Source: JALQUO01 sp964529685
GTDB taxonomy: Bacteria; Pseudomonadota; Alphaproteobacteria; Rickettsiales; Midichloriaceae
Direction: 5' to 3'
Length of the DNA stretch: 64,000 nucleotides
NCBI GenBank assembly: GCA_964529685.1
Contig: CAZGZC010000004.1
Span: 50,020 to 114,019, forward strand
Shown here piece by piece: positions 36,051 through 43,921 of this stretch (positions within the stretch are counted from its first letter, which is position 1; each line of letters opens with the position of its first letter). The notes under the pieces were generated by a model that did not search any database, was not told the DNA's origin, and was given only the letters and a program-made list of their open reading frames with translations. The position numbers and the translations under genes are program-made.

Positions 36051-36080
36051 TTGACTAACCTAACACCTGTTAGGTATGAT
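36051..36080 (+). promoter_or_regulatory. LexA-like repressor promoter with a palindromic operator inside the spacer
   Basis: TTGACT (36051-36056) and TATGAT (36075-36080) are separated by 18 bases. The last 16 of these form a perfect inverted repeat CCTAACA-CC-TGTTAGG (36059-36074). A repressor bound there would block RNA polymerase. It is probably the autoregulatory operator of the gene at 36104 and may also affect the leftward cassette. Confidence 0.75.
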
Positions 36081-36103
36081 AAATTTAAGTTAAATTTTAG
36101 GAT

Positions 36104-36814
36104 ATGAGGTTCAATCGTAAAGCGATGAATGCGCCCAAGAAAAACAAACCGGGTCCAGTTAAGTCCGTAGGACTGACCAAGGCCCAAGAGGACACGTTTT
36201 CTGTCATTTGCCGTCTCAAAGAGCAGCATGGCGTTGCTCCTTCGTTGCGGGAAATTGCAGCTGAGCGCAGTGTTTCTGCCGTATCGGCGCTGGAGATTAT
36301 TCAGCAGCTGGAGGCTAAAGGTTACTTACGTCGAGGGCACGGCAAAGCTCGAGCTATTGAGATCTTGGATCAACCCCTAAAATCAGATCAAATTCCGCAT
36401 ATCGTGCCTATTCAAGTGATAGGCCGTGTGGCGGCAGGATATCCGATTTTAGCGATCCAAGATCATCTGGGTGAGTTTTGCGTAGATGCGGCTCTTGCGC
36501 GCGGTGAGTGTTTTGCCCTTCAAATTTGCGGCGATAGCATGGTTGATATCGGCATTCATGACAAAGATTATGTCGTGGTCCGGTCTCAGCCCACTGCGAT
36601 AAACGGTGAGGTTGTCGTTGCTTTAATCGACGAGGAAGCAACCTGCAAAACCTTTTATCAAACTTTAACCGGCGTGGAACTTCGGCCTGAAAACCCGGAG
36701 CATGAAGTCATCCATGTCAAAAAGGGCCAAGATCTAAGGATTCTTGGGAAAGTGATTGCAATTAGAAAAACAGTGGAGGTTAAAACGAATGCTGCAAATG
36801 GTGTTAAACAATGA
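36104..36814 (+). CDS. LexA-like repressor (S24 peptidase)
   Basis: 236 residues (229 if the ATG at 36125 is used). The N-terminal winged helix resembles LexA (TKAQEDTFSVICRLKEQHGVAPSLREIA). The S24 part has an AAGYPI cleavage site, catalytic Ser in CGDSMVDIGI and catalytic Lys in EEATCKTFY. LexA-type proteins self-cleave when stimulated by RecA filaments, so DNA damage would lift repression. It stands at the head of the phage remnant, so it is more likely a prophage repressor than the host LexA. Confidence 0.88.
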   Translation: MRFNRKAMNAPKKNKPGPVKSVGLTKAQEDTFSVICRLKEQHGVAPSLREIAAERSVSAVSALEIIQQLEAKGYLRRGHGKARAIEILDQPLKSDQIPHIVPIQVIGRVAAGYPILAIQDHLGEFCVDAALARGECFALQICGDSMVDIGIHDKDYVVVRSQPTAINGEVVVALIDEEATCKTFYQTLTGVELRPENPEHEVIHVKKGQDLRILGKVIAIRKTVEVKTNAANGVKQ

Positions 36815-37433
36815 AGTGCTGATGGCTAAGATCCATCCGAATCGTGAATTTTGGGAAAGTCATCTGGAAATGCCCCTTGATAGGCTGATCCAGGATTACC
36901 AAGATGTTAAGATTCGTAAAGATTGGCATTCCCTATCAGGACGCCAGCTTGGCCTATTGTTTGACCTATCCATGCAAAAACCTCCCCATGAACTCTCCGT
37001 GCAGCAAATGCGCAAGACTTTAACTGACTTTCCTGAAGAATTGCTCAACTATTTCCTGGTTCACCATTTTAACCACGCTAAACTTGAATCTGCCATCACT
37101 GAAATTGCAAAGCCAGTACTTTCTGCTGAAACCATGGCCAAGCTATTGGTTAAAGACGATAAATATGATAAGAAAGGCATGCTGTTCGCCCTCTTTAAAG
37201 CCGACCCTGAGTTGCTCAAGCATGTCTATCATTTTGATAAGGTGCAAAAGAAAGGTTTTGGCTCGTTTGTGCTAAAAAACCCGCCCCGCCAACCGGCTGT
37301 TTCTTTCAAGGAATTTACAAGCGAAGATGTAGTTCGCTCTGTTCTTAAAGCACATGATGAAGAGCAAAATGATAGTTTTGAAACCCATCTTCAGGGTTTA
37401 TTTTATCATGAAGATCGGCTGTATCTCGGTTGA
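36789..37433 (+). CDS. Phage-region protein of unknown function
   Basis: 214 residues starting at ATG 36789, with a GGAGG Shine-Dalgarno at 36775-36779. It overlaps the repressor end. The sequence is helical and charged (FPEELLNYFLVHHF, ETMAKLLVKDDKYDKKGML) and I recognise no family. Its end overlaps a tail-sheath fragment, which marks the edge of a deletion. It may be a regulatory or late control protein judging by position only. Confidence 0.5.
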   Translation: MLQMVLNNEVLMAKIHPNREFWESHLEMPLDRLIQDYQDVKIRKDWHSLSGRQLGLLFDLSMQKPPHELSVQQMRKTLTDFPEELLNYFLVHHFNHAKLESAITEIAKPVLSAETMAKLLVKDDKYDKKGMLFALFKADPELLKHVYHFDKVQKKGFGSFVLKNPPRQPAVSFKEFTSEDVVRSVLKAHDEEQNDSFETHLQGLFYHEDRLYLG

Positions 37434-37638
37434 AAGCGTAAATGCCTATCTGGCTCATCTCAAAGCCCTGGGCGCTATTTTAGGTGGCCAGTGTTATCCC
37501 GATCCTGAGCTCAATACGCCTGCGAACATTGCGCAAGGTAAAGTCTATTTTGACTTTGATTTTACACCGCCTTATCCGGCAGAGCGGATCGTGTTTCGCT
37601 CCCATTTGATTAACGATTATATTAAGGAGCTGATCTGA
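37408..37638 (+). pseudogene. Tail sheath protein (P2 FI-like), C-terminal fragment
   Basis: Only the last 75 or so residues of a contractile tail sheath remain. The motifs NAYLAHLKALGAILGG, DPELNTPANIAQG, YFDFDFTPPYPAERI and SHLINDY are those of the sheath C-terminal domain. Several hundred upstream residues are missing, and the gene is fused to unrelated sequence just before residue 10. The tail tube gene begins exactly at its stop, as in P2. Confidence 0.85.
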
Positions 37639-38138
37639 TGTTGCCAAAAATTCTTAAAAACTTTAATGCCTTCGTTGATGGTCGTGGATATGCCGGACGC
37701 ATTGATGAAATAAGTTTGCCAAAACTTTCCATTAAAACCGAAGAACACCGTGCTGGTGGCATGGATATTCCCGTTGCCATTGATATGGGTATGGAGAAAT
37801 TAGAAGCAGAGCTCACATTCTCTGAGTATGACCCTGAGCTTTTTAGGCTCTTTGGACTTATAGACGGTAACGCTGTTTCACTCACCCTTCGTGGAGGACT
37901 GCAAGGCAGTGGCGATGCTGAAGCTGTGATTGTAAATTTACGTGGCCAATTTAAGGAACTTGATCCAGGTAATTGGAAAGCCGCTGATAAAGCAACGCTT
38001 AAATGTACCGTATCCATTCGCTATTACAAATTAACCATTGATCGTCGTGAGCTGATTGAAATTGATGCTGAAAACATGGTGCGCAAAATCAATGGTGTCG
38101 ATCAAATGTCATCACTTCGAACTGCTTTAGGAATTTAA
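37638..38138 (+). CDS. Phage major tail tube protein (P2 FII-like)
   Basis: 166 residues matching the P2 FII tube family. The N-terminus is LPKILKNFNAFVDGRGYAG, with EEHRAGGMDIPVAIDMGMEKLEAE in the middle and a C-terminal YKLTIDRRELIEIDAENMVRKINGVDQM. It polymerises to form the inner tube of a contractile tail. Complete and in the normal order after the sheath fragment and before E. Confidence 0.92.
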   Translation: MLPKILKNFNAFVDGRGYAGRIDEISLPKLSIKTEEHRAGGMDIPVAIDMGMEKLEAELTFSEYDPELFRLFGLIDGNAVSLTLRGGLQGSGDAEAVIVNLRGQFKELDPGNWKAADKATLKCTVSIRYYKLTIDRRELIEIDAENMVRKINGVDQMSSLRTALGI

Positions 38139-38141
38139 CAC

Positions 38142-38518
38142 ATGCAAAAAATTAAACTGATAGAAACAATTAAAATTGATGGCGTTGTTATTTCAGAGCT
38201 GACTTTAAGACGTCCAAAGGTCCGAGATCGCTTAGCAGTTGAACGCAGTGGTAATAGTGATGCTGAAAAGGAAGTAGCCCTGATTGCCAATCTTGCCGAC
38301 ATTCCAAAAGATGCCGTGGAAGAATTAGATCTCGCTGATTACGCCAAAATCCAGGAGGCATTACAGGGTTTTTTGTTGCCATTAAATCCGACGACTTAAG
38401 AAGTAGCGTGCTATCACTTGCTGCTTTTACAGGTGGTGGGATCGGTGAATTTTTAGAAATGGAGATCGAGGAGTTTATCTTATGGCTTAACAGTGCGAGG
38501 GAGTTACAAAAGACATGA
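38142..38518 (+). CDS. Phage tail assembly chaperone E and its frameshift product E+E'
   Basis: The short form E is 85 residues (stop at 38399). A T TTT TTG slippery heptamer at 38369-38375 allows a minus-one slip, giving a 125-residue E+E'. The added part (VAIKSDDLRSSVLSLAAFTGGG...EFILWLNSARELQK) ends at a TGA overlapping the tape measure ATG. P2 makes E and E+E' in the same way at the same heptamer. These chaperones bind the tape measure protein during tail assembly. Confidence 0.88.
38369..38375 (+). promoter_or_regulatory. Programmed minus-one ribosomal frameshift site
   Basis: The heptamer T TTT TTG, in the zero frame GGT TTT TTG, is the same slippery sequence as in phage P2 gene E. The minus-one frame stays open for 47 further codons and ends exactly at the start of the tape measure gene. 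Confidence 0.85.
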
Positions 38519-40818
38519 CAGCAATTCACACCTTATCCGTTGTTATCGGCGCTGCCTTAAAAGGAAATTTTGGCGCCACCATGGCTCAAGGCACATCCCA
38601 GCTTAATCGACTCGGTCAAGCCATTAAGCAACTTGAATCATCAGGCAAAACCGTCGGTAAATTCCAGCAATTACAGCGCGATACCTTACTTGCTAAACGC
38701 GCTTGGATGGAAGCTGAAAACCAAGTTAAATCCTTGAGCCTCCAGATGGCAGTCACTGCTAACCCCAGCAAAACTCTAGTCACAGAATTTGAACGCTCTA
38801 AAACAGCAGCGCTTAAGGCTAAAACGGCCTATCTTCAAAAGCGGGATGCCCTTCATAATCTTGATAATGAAATACGAAAATCCGGCCAAGATATCCAAGG
38901 TCTTATTGCGCAGCAAACCAAATTAGGTTCGTCTATCGAAAAATTTAAAGGCCATTATGTAGCCCTTGATCGCTTGATGCAAAAACGCCAAGGGATACTT
39001 GCCCAGCGCGCTAATCTGCGTGGCCAAATGTTTGATGCAGTGGCGCTCGGTGCAACATTTACCGCACCCATTAAAGCCGCAATCGATTTTGAAAGCGCCA
39101 TGGCTGATGTTCGCAAAGTTATTACTTTTGATACCCCTGATGGTCTTGAAAAACTGGGCGAGACTTTAAAAATTATGTCACGGGAGATTCCACTTTCGGC
39201 TGCAGGTCTTGCGCAAATTGCAGCAAGTGGTGGACAGCTTGGCATCGCTGCAAAAGATTTATCGTCATTCACCAATACCGTTGCAAAGATGGCCACTGCT
39301 TTTGATATGTCAGCTGAAGAAGCCGGTGATGCCATGGCAAAGCTTGCTAACGTTTATCAAATCCCCATCACTGAAATGACAAAACTTGGGGACGCAATCA
39401 ATTATCTTTCCGACAATACTGCTGCCAAAGCCAAAGATATGGTTCCAGCACTTAACCGAATTGGTGGTACGGCGCGGCAATTTGGTTTAACCGCTGTACA
39501 AGCCAGCGCCCTTGCTGGTGCTTTTATCAGTCTTGGTAAAGCTCCTGAAAAAGCAGGAACCGCAATTAATGCGATGCTCAGTAAACTGCAAACTGCTGGC
39601 AAACAAGGTAAAAAATTCCAAGATGCTTTGCGTCAAATGGGGATGAGTGCCAAACAACTTGAAAAGGATATCGGCCAAGATGCACAAGGCGCCCTGATTA
39701 AATTTCTTGAAGTTATGGAGAAAATGGACAAGCAAAAACGCTCCGGAATCCTCTTTGATCTGTTTGGTATGGAATATCAAGATGATGTGGCGCTTTTGGT
39801 GGGAAGCCTCAATGAGTACAAAAAAGCCGTGAACATGATAAATGATGAAACCAAATTTGCAGGATCGATGCAGCGTGAATTTGCTAATCGTGCCAATACC
39901 ACGGCTAATAATTTACAGCTTCTAAAAAACGGACTTGCAGAAGTTGGAATGAATTTGGGCTCAGTACTGTTACCGCCTCTTAATTCGGTTGTAAGTGTTT
40001 TACGAAATGCCACAACACAAATGGCCGTCTTTGCTGAAGCGCATCCTATTCTAACCAAACTGATTATGGGTGTAACGACAGCTCTCATTGGCGGCAAGAT
40101 CGCTGCTATCGCGCTTGGCTATGCCTGGACATTTATTCAAGGTGGCGCCTTGGCCCTTGCCACAGCCTGGCGCGGTCTGCTTATTACGATCACCCTTGTT
40201 AAAGACGGATTTATTGGTGTGAATAGCGCCTCTTTAATCACAGCAATCCGTATGGGGGCTCTTGCTTTTGGTGGTGCTTTGCAAGCATTGGGCACATCAT
40301 TTATGGCTCTTGCTTCCAGAGTATTTCCGGCAGTTATTGCAGGCTTTCGTGCTTTAACGGTTGCTATGATGAGCAATCCCATTGGTGCTATTGTGGGTGG
40401 TATAGCCATTGCCGCAACCTTAGTGGTCACGAATTGGGAGTCTGTCAAAAGTTTCTTCATGACCATTTGGGAGCCTATTAAACCTGTATGGGAAGCCTTT
40501 GGTGATTGGCTGGGTAAATTCTGGGAGAAAATAAAAACACCCTTTAAAGCAGTTGGTGGTCTTTGGGATAAATTATGGGGCAAAAAAGACGCCCCAGAAC
40601 TCAGCATCCCTGAAATGCAACCCGTGGGTGACGCTCTCAAAACTCCGCTTTCATTGAGCCCTAAAACATTAGAGAACAAGACGCAAAATAATAGCTACAA
40701 CATCAATGTCCAAGCAAATCCAAACCAAGATTCACGGGGCATTGCAGATGAAGTGATGCGTCGTCTTAAAGCGCAATCGCGTGGAGCACTCTATGATCCT
40801 GTGGGGGCACTGCCATGA
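38515..40818 (+). CDS. Phage tail tape measure protein (P2 T-like, TP901 core)
   Basis: 767 residues. There is an N-terminal coiled-coil region (about 1-165). A TP901-type core (about 190-400) follows, with FESAMADVRKVITFDTPDG, EIPLSAAGLAQIAASGGQLGI and KAKDMVPALNRIGG. Hydrophobic helices lie between about 510 and 650. The length sets tail length. The start ATG overlaps the E' stop. The frame is intact. Confidence 0.93.
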   Translation: MTAIHTLSVVIGAALKGNFGATMAQGTSQLNRLGQAIKQLESSGKTVGKFQQLQRDTLLAKRAWMEAENQVKSLSLQMAVTANPSKTLVTEFERSKTAALKAKTAYLQKRDALHNLDNEIRKSGQDIQGLIAQQTKLGSSIEKFKGHYVALDRLMQKRQGILAQRANLRGQMFDAVALGATFTAPIKAAIDFESAMADVRKVITFDTPDGLEKLGETLKIMSREIPLSAAGLAQIAASGGQLGIAAKDLSSFTNTVAKMATAFDMSAEEAGDAMAKLANVYQIPITEMTKLGDAINYLSDNTAAKAKDMVPALNRIGGTARQFGLTAVQASALAGAFISLGKAPEKAGTAINAMLSKLQTAGKQGKKFQDALRQMGMSAKQLEKDIGQDAQGALIKFLEVMEKMDKQKRSGILFDLFGMEYQDDVALLVGSLNEYKKAVNMINDETKFAGSMQREFANRANTTANNLQLLKNGLAEVGMNLGSVLLPPLNSVVSVLRNATTQMAVFAEAHPILTKLIMGVTTALIGGKIAAIALGYAWTFIQGGALALATAWRGLLITITLVKDGFIGVNSASLITAIRMGALAFGGALQALGTSFMALASRVFPAVIAGFRALTVAMMSNPIGAIVGGIAIAATLVVTNWESVKSFFMTIWEPIKPVWEAFGDWLGKFWEKIKTPFKAVGGLWDKLWGKKDAPELSIPEMQPVGDALKTPLSLSPKTLENKTQNNSYNINVQANPNQDSRGIADEVMRRLKAQSRGALYDPVGALP

Positions 40819-41198
40819 TGCTTGCTTTGGGTCCTTATCGCTTTTCTTTAAATACCGGTGCTTATCAAAGCTTAAAGCGCAGCAGTGAGTATCGTTGGCC
40901 TTCTATTGAGCGCATTGGCCAAGAACCTTTGCTGCAAGCTGTTGGGCCAGGCTCAGACCGTATTGATTTAGACGGTGTTATTTACCCGCATTTTCGTGGC
41001 GGTTTAGGGCAAATCAATGCGATGCGCGATGCTGCCGCAAGACAAGAGCCACTGATGTTGATTAATGGTTTAGGTGAAGTTTTAGGGCGTTTTGTCATTA
41101 CTCAAATTGAAGAAACTCAAACTACTTTTTTAACGGACGGTATCCCACGAAAAATTGAATTTAGATTAAGCCTGGAACGTTACGGGGAAGATTTATGA
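40815..41198 (+). CDS. Phage tail protein U (P2 gpU-like)
   Basis: 127 residues, recognised by LALGPYRFSL, YRWPSIERIGQEPLLQAVGPG and YPHFRGGLGQI. GpU caps or terminates the tail tube in P2-like phages. It overlaps the tape measure gene by 4 bases and the next gene by 4 bases, as in P2-type tail operons. Confidence 0.9.
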   Translation: MMLALGPYRFSLNTGAYQSLKRSSEYRWPSIERIGQEPLLQAVGPGSDRIDLDGVIYPHFRGGLGQINAMRDAAARQEPLMLINGLGEVLGRFVITQIEETQTTFLTDGIPRKIEFRLSLERYGEDL

Positions 41199-41401
41199 CG
41201 CTATATAGAACCAAAGAACATGACATGTTGGACTGGATCTGCTGGAAGCATTACGGCTTTCAATCCGGAGCTGTGGAGATTGTTTTAACGGCCAACACTG
41301 AGCTTGCTGAATGGGGGAGTTTTTTACCTGCAGGATTATTGATTACTTTACCTGAAATTAAAAAAGCTGCAGCAAAACCAACGATTAAATTATGGGATTG
41401 A
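41195..41401 (+). CDS. Phage tail protein X (P2 gpX-like)
   Basis: A 68-residue LysM-like tail protein. It has an initial YRTKEHDMLDWICWKHYG and a final LPAGLLITLPE segment typical of gpX, which links the tail to baseplate proteins. Position between U and D supports it. One base separates it from D. Confidence 0.9.
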   Translation: MTLYRTKEHDMLDWICWKHYGFQSGAVEIVLTANTELAEWGSFLPAGLLITLPEIKKAAAKPTIKLWD

Positions 41402-41402
41402 T

Positions 41403-42392
41403 ATGACACCGGATTTTAACATTTGGGCAGAAGGTAATCTCATAACTGGCCTCATCAAACAAAGACTCATATCACTTCGTATCACTGATGAAGCGGGCAT
41501 TAACAGCGATAGCGTGGAAATTTGTTTGGATGATCGTGACTCCCTTATTGAAATGCCTTCCTCAGGCAGCAAATTACAAGTGCATTTGGGTTATGTTGAA
41601 ACAGGCCTTGTCTCGATGGGACTTTATATCGTTGATGAAGTCACGCTTGAAGGCCATCCCCAAGTCATGAAAATTAAAGGTCATGCCGCTGATTTAAAAG
41701 CTTCCTTTAAATCACAAAAAACAGATGAATGGCATCAAAAAACCATTGGTGATTTGGTGAGTACCATTGCGGCAAAACACGGCTATGAACCACGCATTGC
41801 CTCACAATTTGCAGATATTCTATTGCCACACATTGATCAAACGGCAGAAAGTGATATGCATTTACTAACACGTCTGGCACAGCTCCATGGAGCCATCAGC
41901 AAACCTGCCGGTGGGTTTTTGCTTTTTGTGCCCCAAGGCAAAGCCAAATCTTTTACCGGGCAGTTGATTGGCGGCAGCACCATTGATTTAAAAGATGTCA
42001 CAAGCTGGCGGGTCACCTTTGCTGAACGTGACCGTCAAGCCTCCGTCATTTGCTATTGGCATGATCCTGATAAAGCCGAGCCCATCGAAGAAAAAGCGGG
42101 AGATGGTGATCCTGTGCATACACTTCGTGGGGTGTATCCAAATAGCGGACTTGCAAAGGCTGCGGTACAAGCAAAACTCGAGCGCCTGACACGTGGCACA
42201 CAAACCTTGAATATAACCTTAGCAGGTCGTGCGGATCTGGTAGCGGAATCCAAAATTTACTTATCGGGGTTTCGTTCCGGCATTCCGAGCGACTGGATAA
42301 TAACACGTGCAGAGCACACGTTAGATAGCAGCGGTTATCGCACCACTATCGATGCTTCACGTGATTTTGAGGGAGATATGGATGACCAATAA
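41403..42392 (+). CDS. Phage late control/hub protein D (P2 gpD-like)
   Basis: 329 residues of the gpD/gp27-like hub family. N-terminus PDFNIWAEG, then DEAGINSDSVEICLDDRD and PSSGSKLQVHLGYVETGL. The middle (TADESD-like QTAESDMHLLTRLAQLHGA) and the C-terminal GSATRL-like segment follow. In P2, D lies at the centre of the baseplate. No baseplate partner genes (V, W, J, I) are present here. Confidence 0.92.
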   Translation: MTPDFNIWAEGNLITGLIKQRLISLRITDEAGINSDSVEICLDDRDSLIEMPSSGSKLQVHLGYVETGLVSMGLYIVDEVTLEGHPQVMKIKGHAADLKASFKSQKTDEWHQKTIGDLVSTIAAKHGYEPRIASQFADILLPHIDQTAESDMHLLTRLAQLHGAISKPAGGFLLFVPQGKAKSFTGQLIGGSTIDLKDVTSWRVTFAERDRQASVICYWHDPDKAEPIEEKAGDGDPVHTLRGVYPNSGLAKAAVQAKLERLTRGTQTLNITLAGRADLVAESKIYLSGFRSGIPSDWIITRAEHTLDSSGYRTTIDASRDFEGDMDDQ

Positions 42393-42639
42393 AACGAATA
42401 TGCTCACAAGGTGGCAATGGGATCGCAAAGTCCCCCTGGGCATTATTATCGCCATTATTTTACAAACACTCACCGCCATATGGTGGGCAGCCAAACTTGA
42501 TTCACGGGTTGTGATGCAGGAGGAATGGTTTCAAAAGAACCAGCAGCTTGCAGAAAAAGTCTTTCGGCTGGAAGAGCGCATTATTTCCCTTCACGAAGAA
42601 ATCAATGAATTGGAGGCAAGAATCAGCCATGGCAAATAA
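42382..42639 (+). CDS. Small membrane protein with coiled coil (holin/lysis accessory candidate)
   Basis: 85 residues with one membrane helix (about residues 19-38) and a C-terminal heptad-rich coiled coil (LAEKVFRLEERIISLHEEINELEARI). It begins 11 bases before the end of D and overlaps the lysozyme start by 11 bases. Such single-span phage proteins next to endolysins often act in lysis, as a holin or antiholin. Function by context. Confidence 0.55.
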   Translation: MTNKTNMLTRWQWDRKVPLGIIIAIILQTLTAIWWAAKLDSRVVMQEEWFQKNQQLAEKVFRLEERIISLHEEINELEARISHGK

Positions 42640-43144
42640 ACCAACACAACCAATAACCGATGAACGCTTTGAGCATGCCGTCAGCTTTGTATTAGCCCAT
42701 GAAGGTGGTTATAGCAATGATATAGACGATGACGGCGGTGAGACCAAATTTGGGATTTCAAAACGCAGTTATCCTCATGTTGATGTAGATGCTTTGACAG
42801 TCGATGAAGCAAAGAATATTTACAAACGTGATTTTTGGGAACCTCAACTTTATAAAGATATCAAGGACGTGAACTTAGCGACCAAAGTTTTTGATCTAGC
42901 CGTAAATATAGGATCAAACTGGGCACATCGGCTTGTTCAAAGAGCTTTACGAGCCACAGGGCAAGATATTTTGGAAGACGGCATTTTAGGTCCTATGACC
43001 CTTTCCGCCATCAACAAAGCTGATCTGACGGATTTGCTTGCCGCCTTAAAATCTGAAGCTGCAGGATATTACCGAACACTCGCAGCAACCAAACCCAAAC
43101 GAGCAAAGTTTCTCAAAGGGTGGCTGAAGCGAGCTTATGCATAA
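42629..43144 (+). CDS. Phage endolysin, GH108 family N-acetylmuramidase
   Basis: 171 residues. The GH108 catalytic motif is LAHEGGYSNDIDDDGGETKFGIS, with Glu near residue 24. A C-terminal peptidoglycan-binding-like segment (LVQRALRATGQDILEDGILGPMTL) follows. It cleaves the glycan backbone during lysis. Start ATG 42629 gives the family N-terminus. No signal peptide is visible, so a holin is needed for release. Confidence 0.9.
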   Translation: MANKPTQPITDERFEHAVSFVLAHEGGYSNDIDDDGGETKFGISKRSYPHVDVDALTVDEAKNIYKRDFWEPQLYKDIKDVNLATKVFDLAVNIGSNWAHRLVQRALRATGQDILEDGILGPMTLSAINKADLTDLLAALKSEAAGYYRTLAATKPKRAKFLKGWLKRAYA

Positions 43145-43165
43145 ACTTATAATAGGAGAAAATCT

Positions 43166-43357
43166 ATGAAACCAGGCATTAAAACCACTGAATTTTGGGC
43201 AACCTTAATTGGCAGCATCACTGTTGCAGGGGCCTCAGAATTTGGTCTTAACCTCAACGAAGCGTCAGTTGCTAGCATTGCAGCGATGGTCATTACCTAT
43301 GTTGTGGGGCGGGTGATGAATAAAAACACGCAGGCTAAAATTGATCAGAAGTCTTGA
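43166..43357 (+). CDS. Holin-like small membrane protein
   Basis: 63 residues with an initial KTTEFWATLIGS segment, two hydrophobic stretches (about 12-27 and 34-50) and a basic tail, the pattern of short phage holins. A good Shine-Dalgarno (AGGAG) lies upstream. It lies between the endolysin and the spanin genes. Confidence 0.7.
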   Translation: MKPGIKTTEFWATLIGSITVAGASEFGLNLNEASVASIAAMVITYVVGRVMNKNTQAKIDQKS

Positions 43358-43360
43358 AAC

Positions 43361-43591
43361 GTGATGCCGCTTTGGATATCAGCACTACTGCAAGCTTTGC
43401 GCGATCTGATACAGCAGTTTTTAGCCTATATGCTGGGCAAAGAGCAGCTCAGACGCAAGCAAGCAGAAGAAAATTTAAAGCTTCAAGAATCTTATGAAAA
43501 ATTGGATGAACAAAATAAATCTTATCATGATCGGGGTAAGTCTGGTCTGCTTGAGCGGCTGCGCAAGCGTAGGGATGCAGAACCAAAGTAG
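43361..43591 (+). CDS. Inner-membrane spanin (Rz-like) candidate
   Basis: 76 residues from a GTG start. An N-terminal hydrophobic segment (PLWISALLQAL...FLAYMLG) is followed by a long charged helix (LRRKQAEENLKLQESYEKLDEQNK), as in Rz i-spanins. The last 98 bases encode, in another frame, the start of a lipoprotein (next entry), the hallmark of overlapping Rz/Rz1 pairs. Confidence 0.65.
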   Translation: MMPLWISALLQALRDLIQQFLAYMLGKEQLRRKQAEENLKLQESYEKLDEQNKSYHDRGKSGLLERLRKRRDAEPK

Positions 43592-43742
43592 CTGCCCAGC
43601 TTATCCCCATTACACTGCGCAAGAATGGCAAAAAATCGAGGAGTCAGTATCTGAATTGCCTGAGAAAAGCCCCCTTATTCCGGTACTGCAGGATTATATG
43701 GATTTACTTGATAAGCTAAAAATTGCAAATCAAGCTGAATAA
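43494..43742 (+). CDS. Outer-membrane spanin lipoprotein (Rz1-like)
   Basis: 82 residues. The signal peptide ends in a lipobox (CLSGCAS, Cys at residue 23), followed by a Ser/Pro-containing short mature part. It begins inside the Rz-like frame and ends beyond it. The pair would fuse inner and outer membranes after the endolysin has acted. Confidence 0.7.
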   Translation: MKNWMNKINLIMIGVSLVCLSGCASVGMQNQSSCPAYPHYTAQEWQKIEESVSELPEKSPLIPVLQDYMDLLDKLKIANQAE

Positions 43743-43747
43743 GGTTA

Positions 43748-43776
43748 TTGACTTCTTAGGCCAAAACATATATTAT
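43748..43776 (+). promoter_or_regulatory. Promoter of the ABC-F gene
   Basis: TTGACT (43748-43753) and TATTAT (43771-43776) have an exact 17-base spacing. The predicted transcript starts near 43783, about 140 bases before the ABC-F start codon. Confidence 0.7.
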
Positions 43777-43811
43777 ATACACATATAGTTTACCAGAGGT
43801 TTTACGCAAAC

Positions 43812-43882
43812 ATGAAAATCATTCTCTAAAATTGCCCTTTGTTTTTAGGGCGCAAACAACAAAGCTATTTGCTTATTGTTGT
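43812..43882 (+). promoter_or_regulatory. Attenuator-like leader before the ABC-F gene
   Basis: A five-codon frame (ATG 43812 to TAA 43829, MKIIL) is followed by two hairpins: GCCCT/AGGGC (43834-43851) and ACAACAA-AGC/GCT-TATTGTTGT (43856-43882). Short leader peptides followed by hairpins regulate many antibiotic-resistance ABC-F genes by ribosome stalling. The function here is inferred. Confidence 0.5.
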
Positions 43883-43921
43883 CATAATAGTCTTAAAAAT
43901 GACCTTTTAGAGAAATACATC

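Noticed and set aside
36789..43742. A tailocin or contractile injection system
   Set aside because: Sheath is only a fragment and no baseplate, fibre or spike gene is present in the window, so a working particle is not supported.
43832..43921. N-terminal extension of the ABC-F protein
   Set aside because: The frame is open by chance through the leader hairpins; ABC-F homology begins just after the ATG at 43922.
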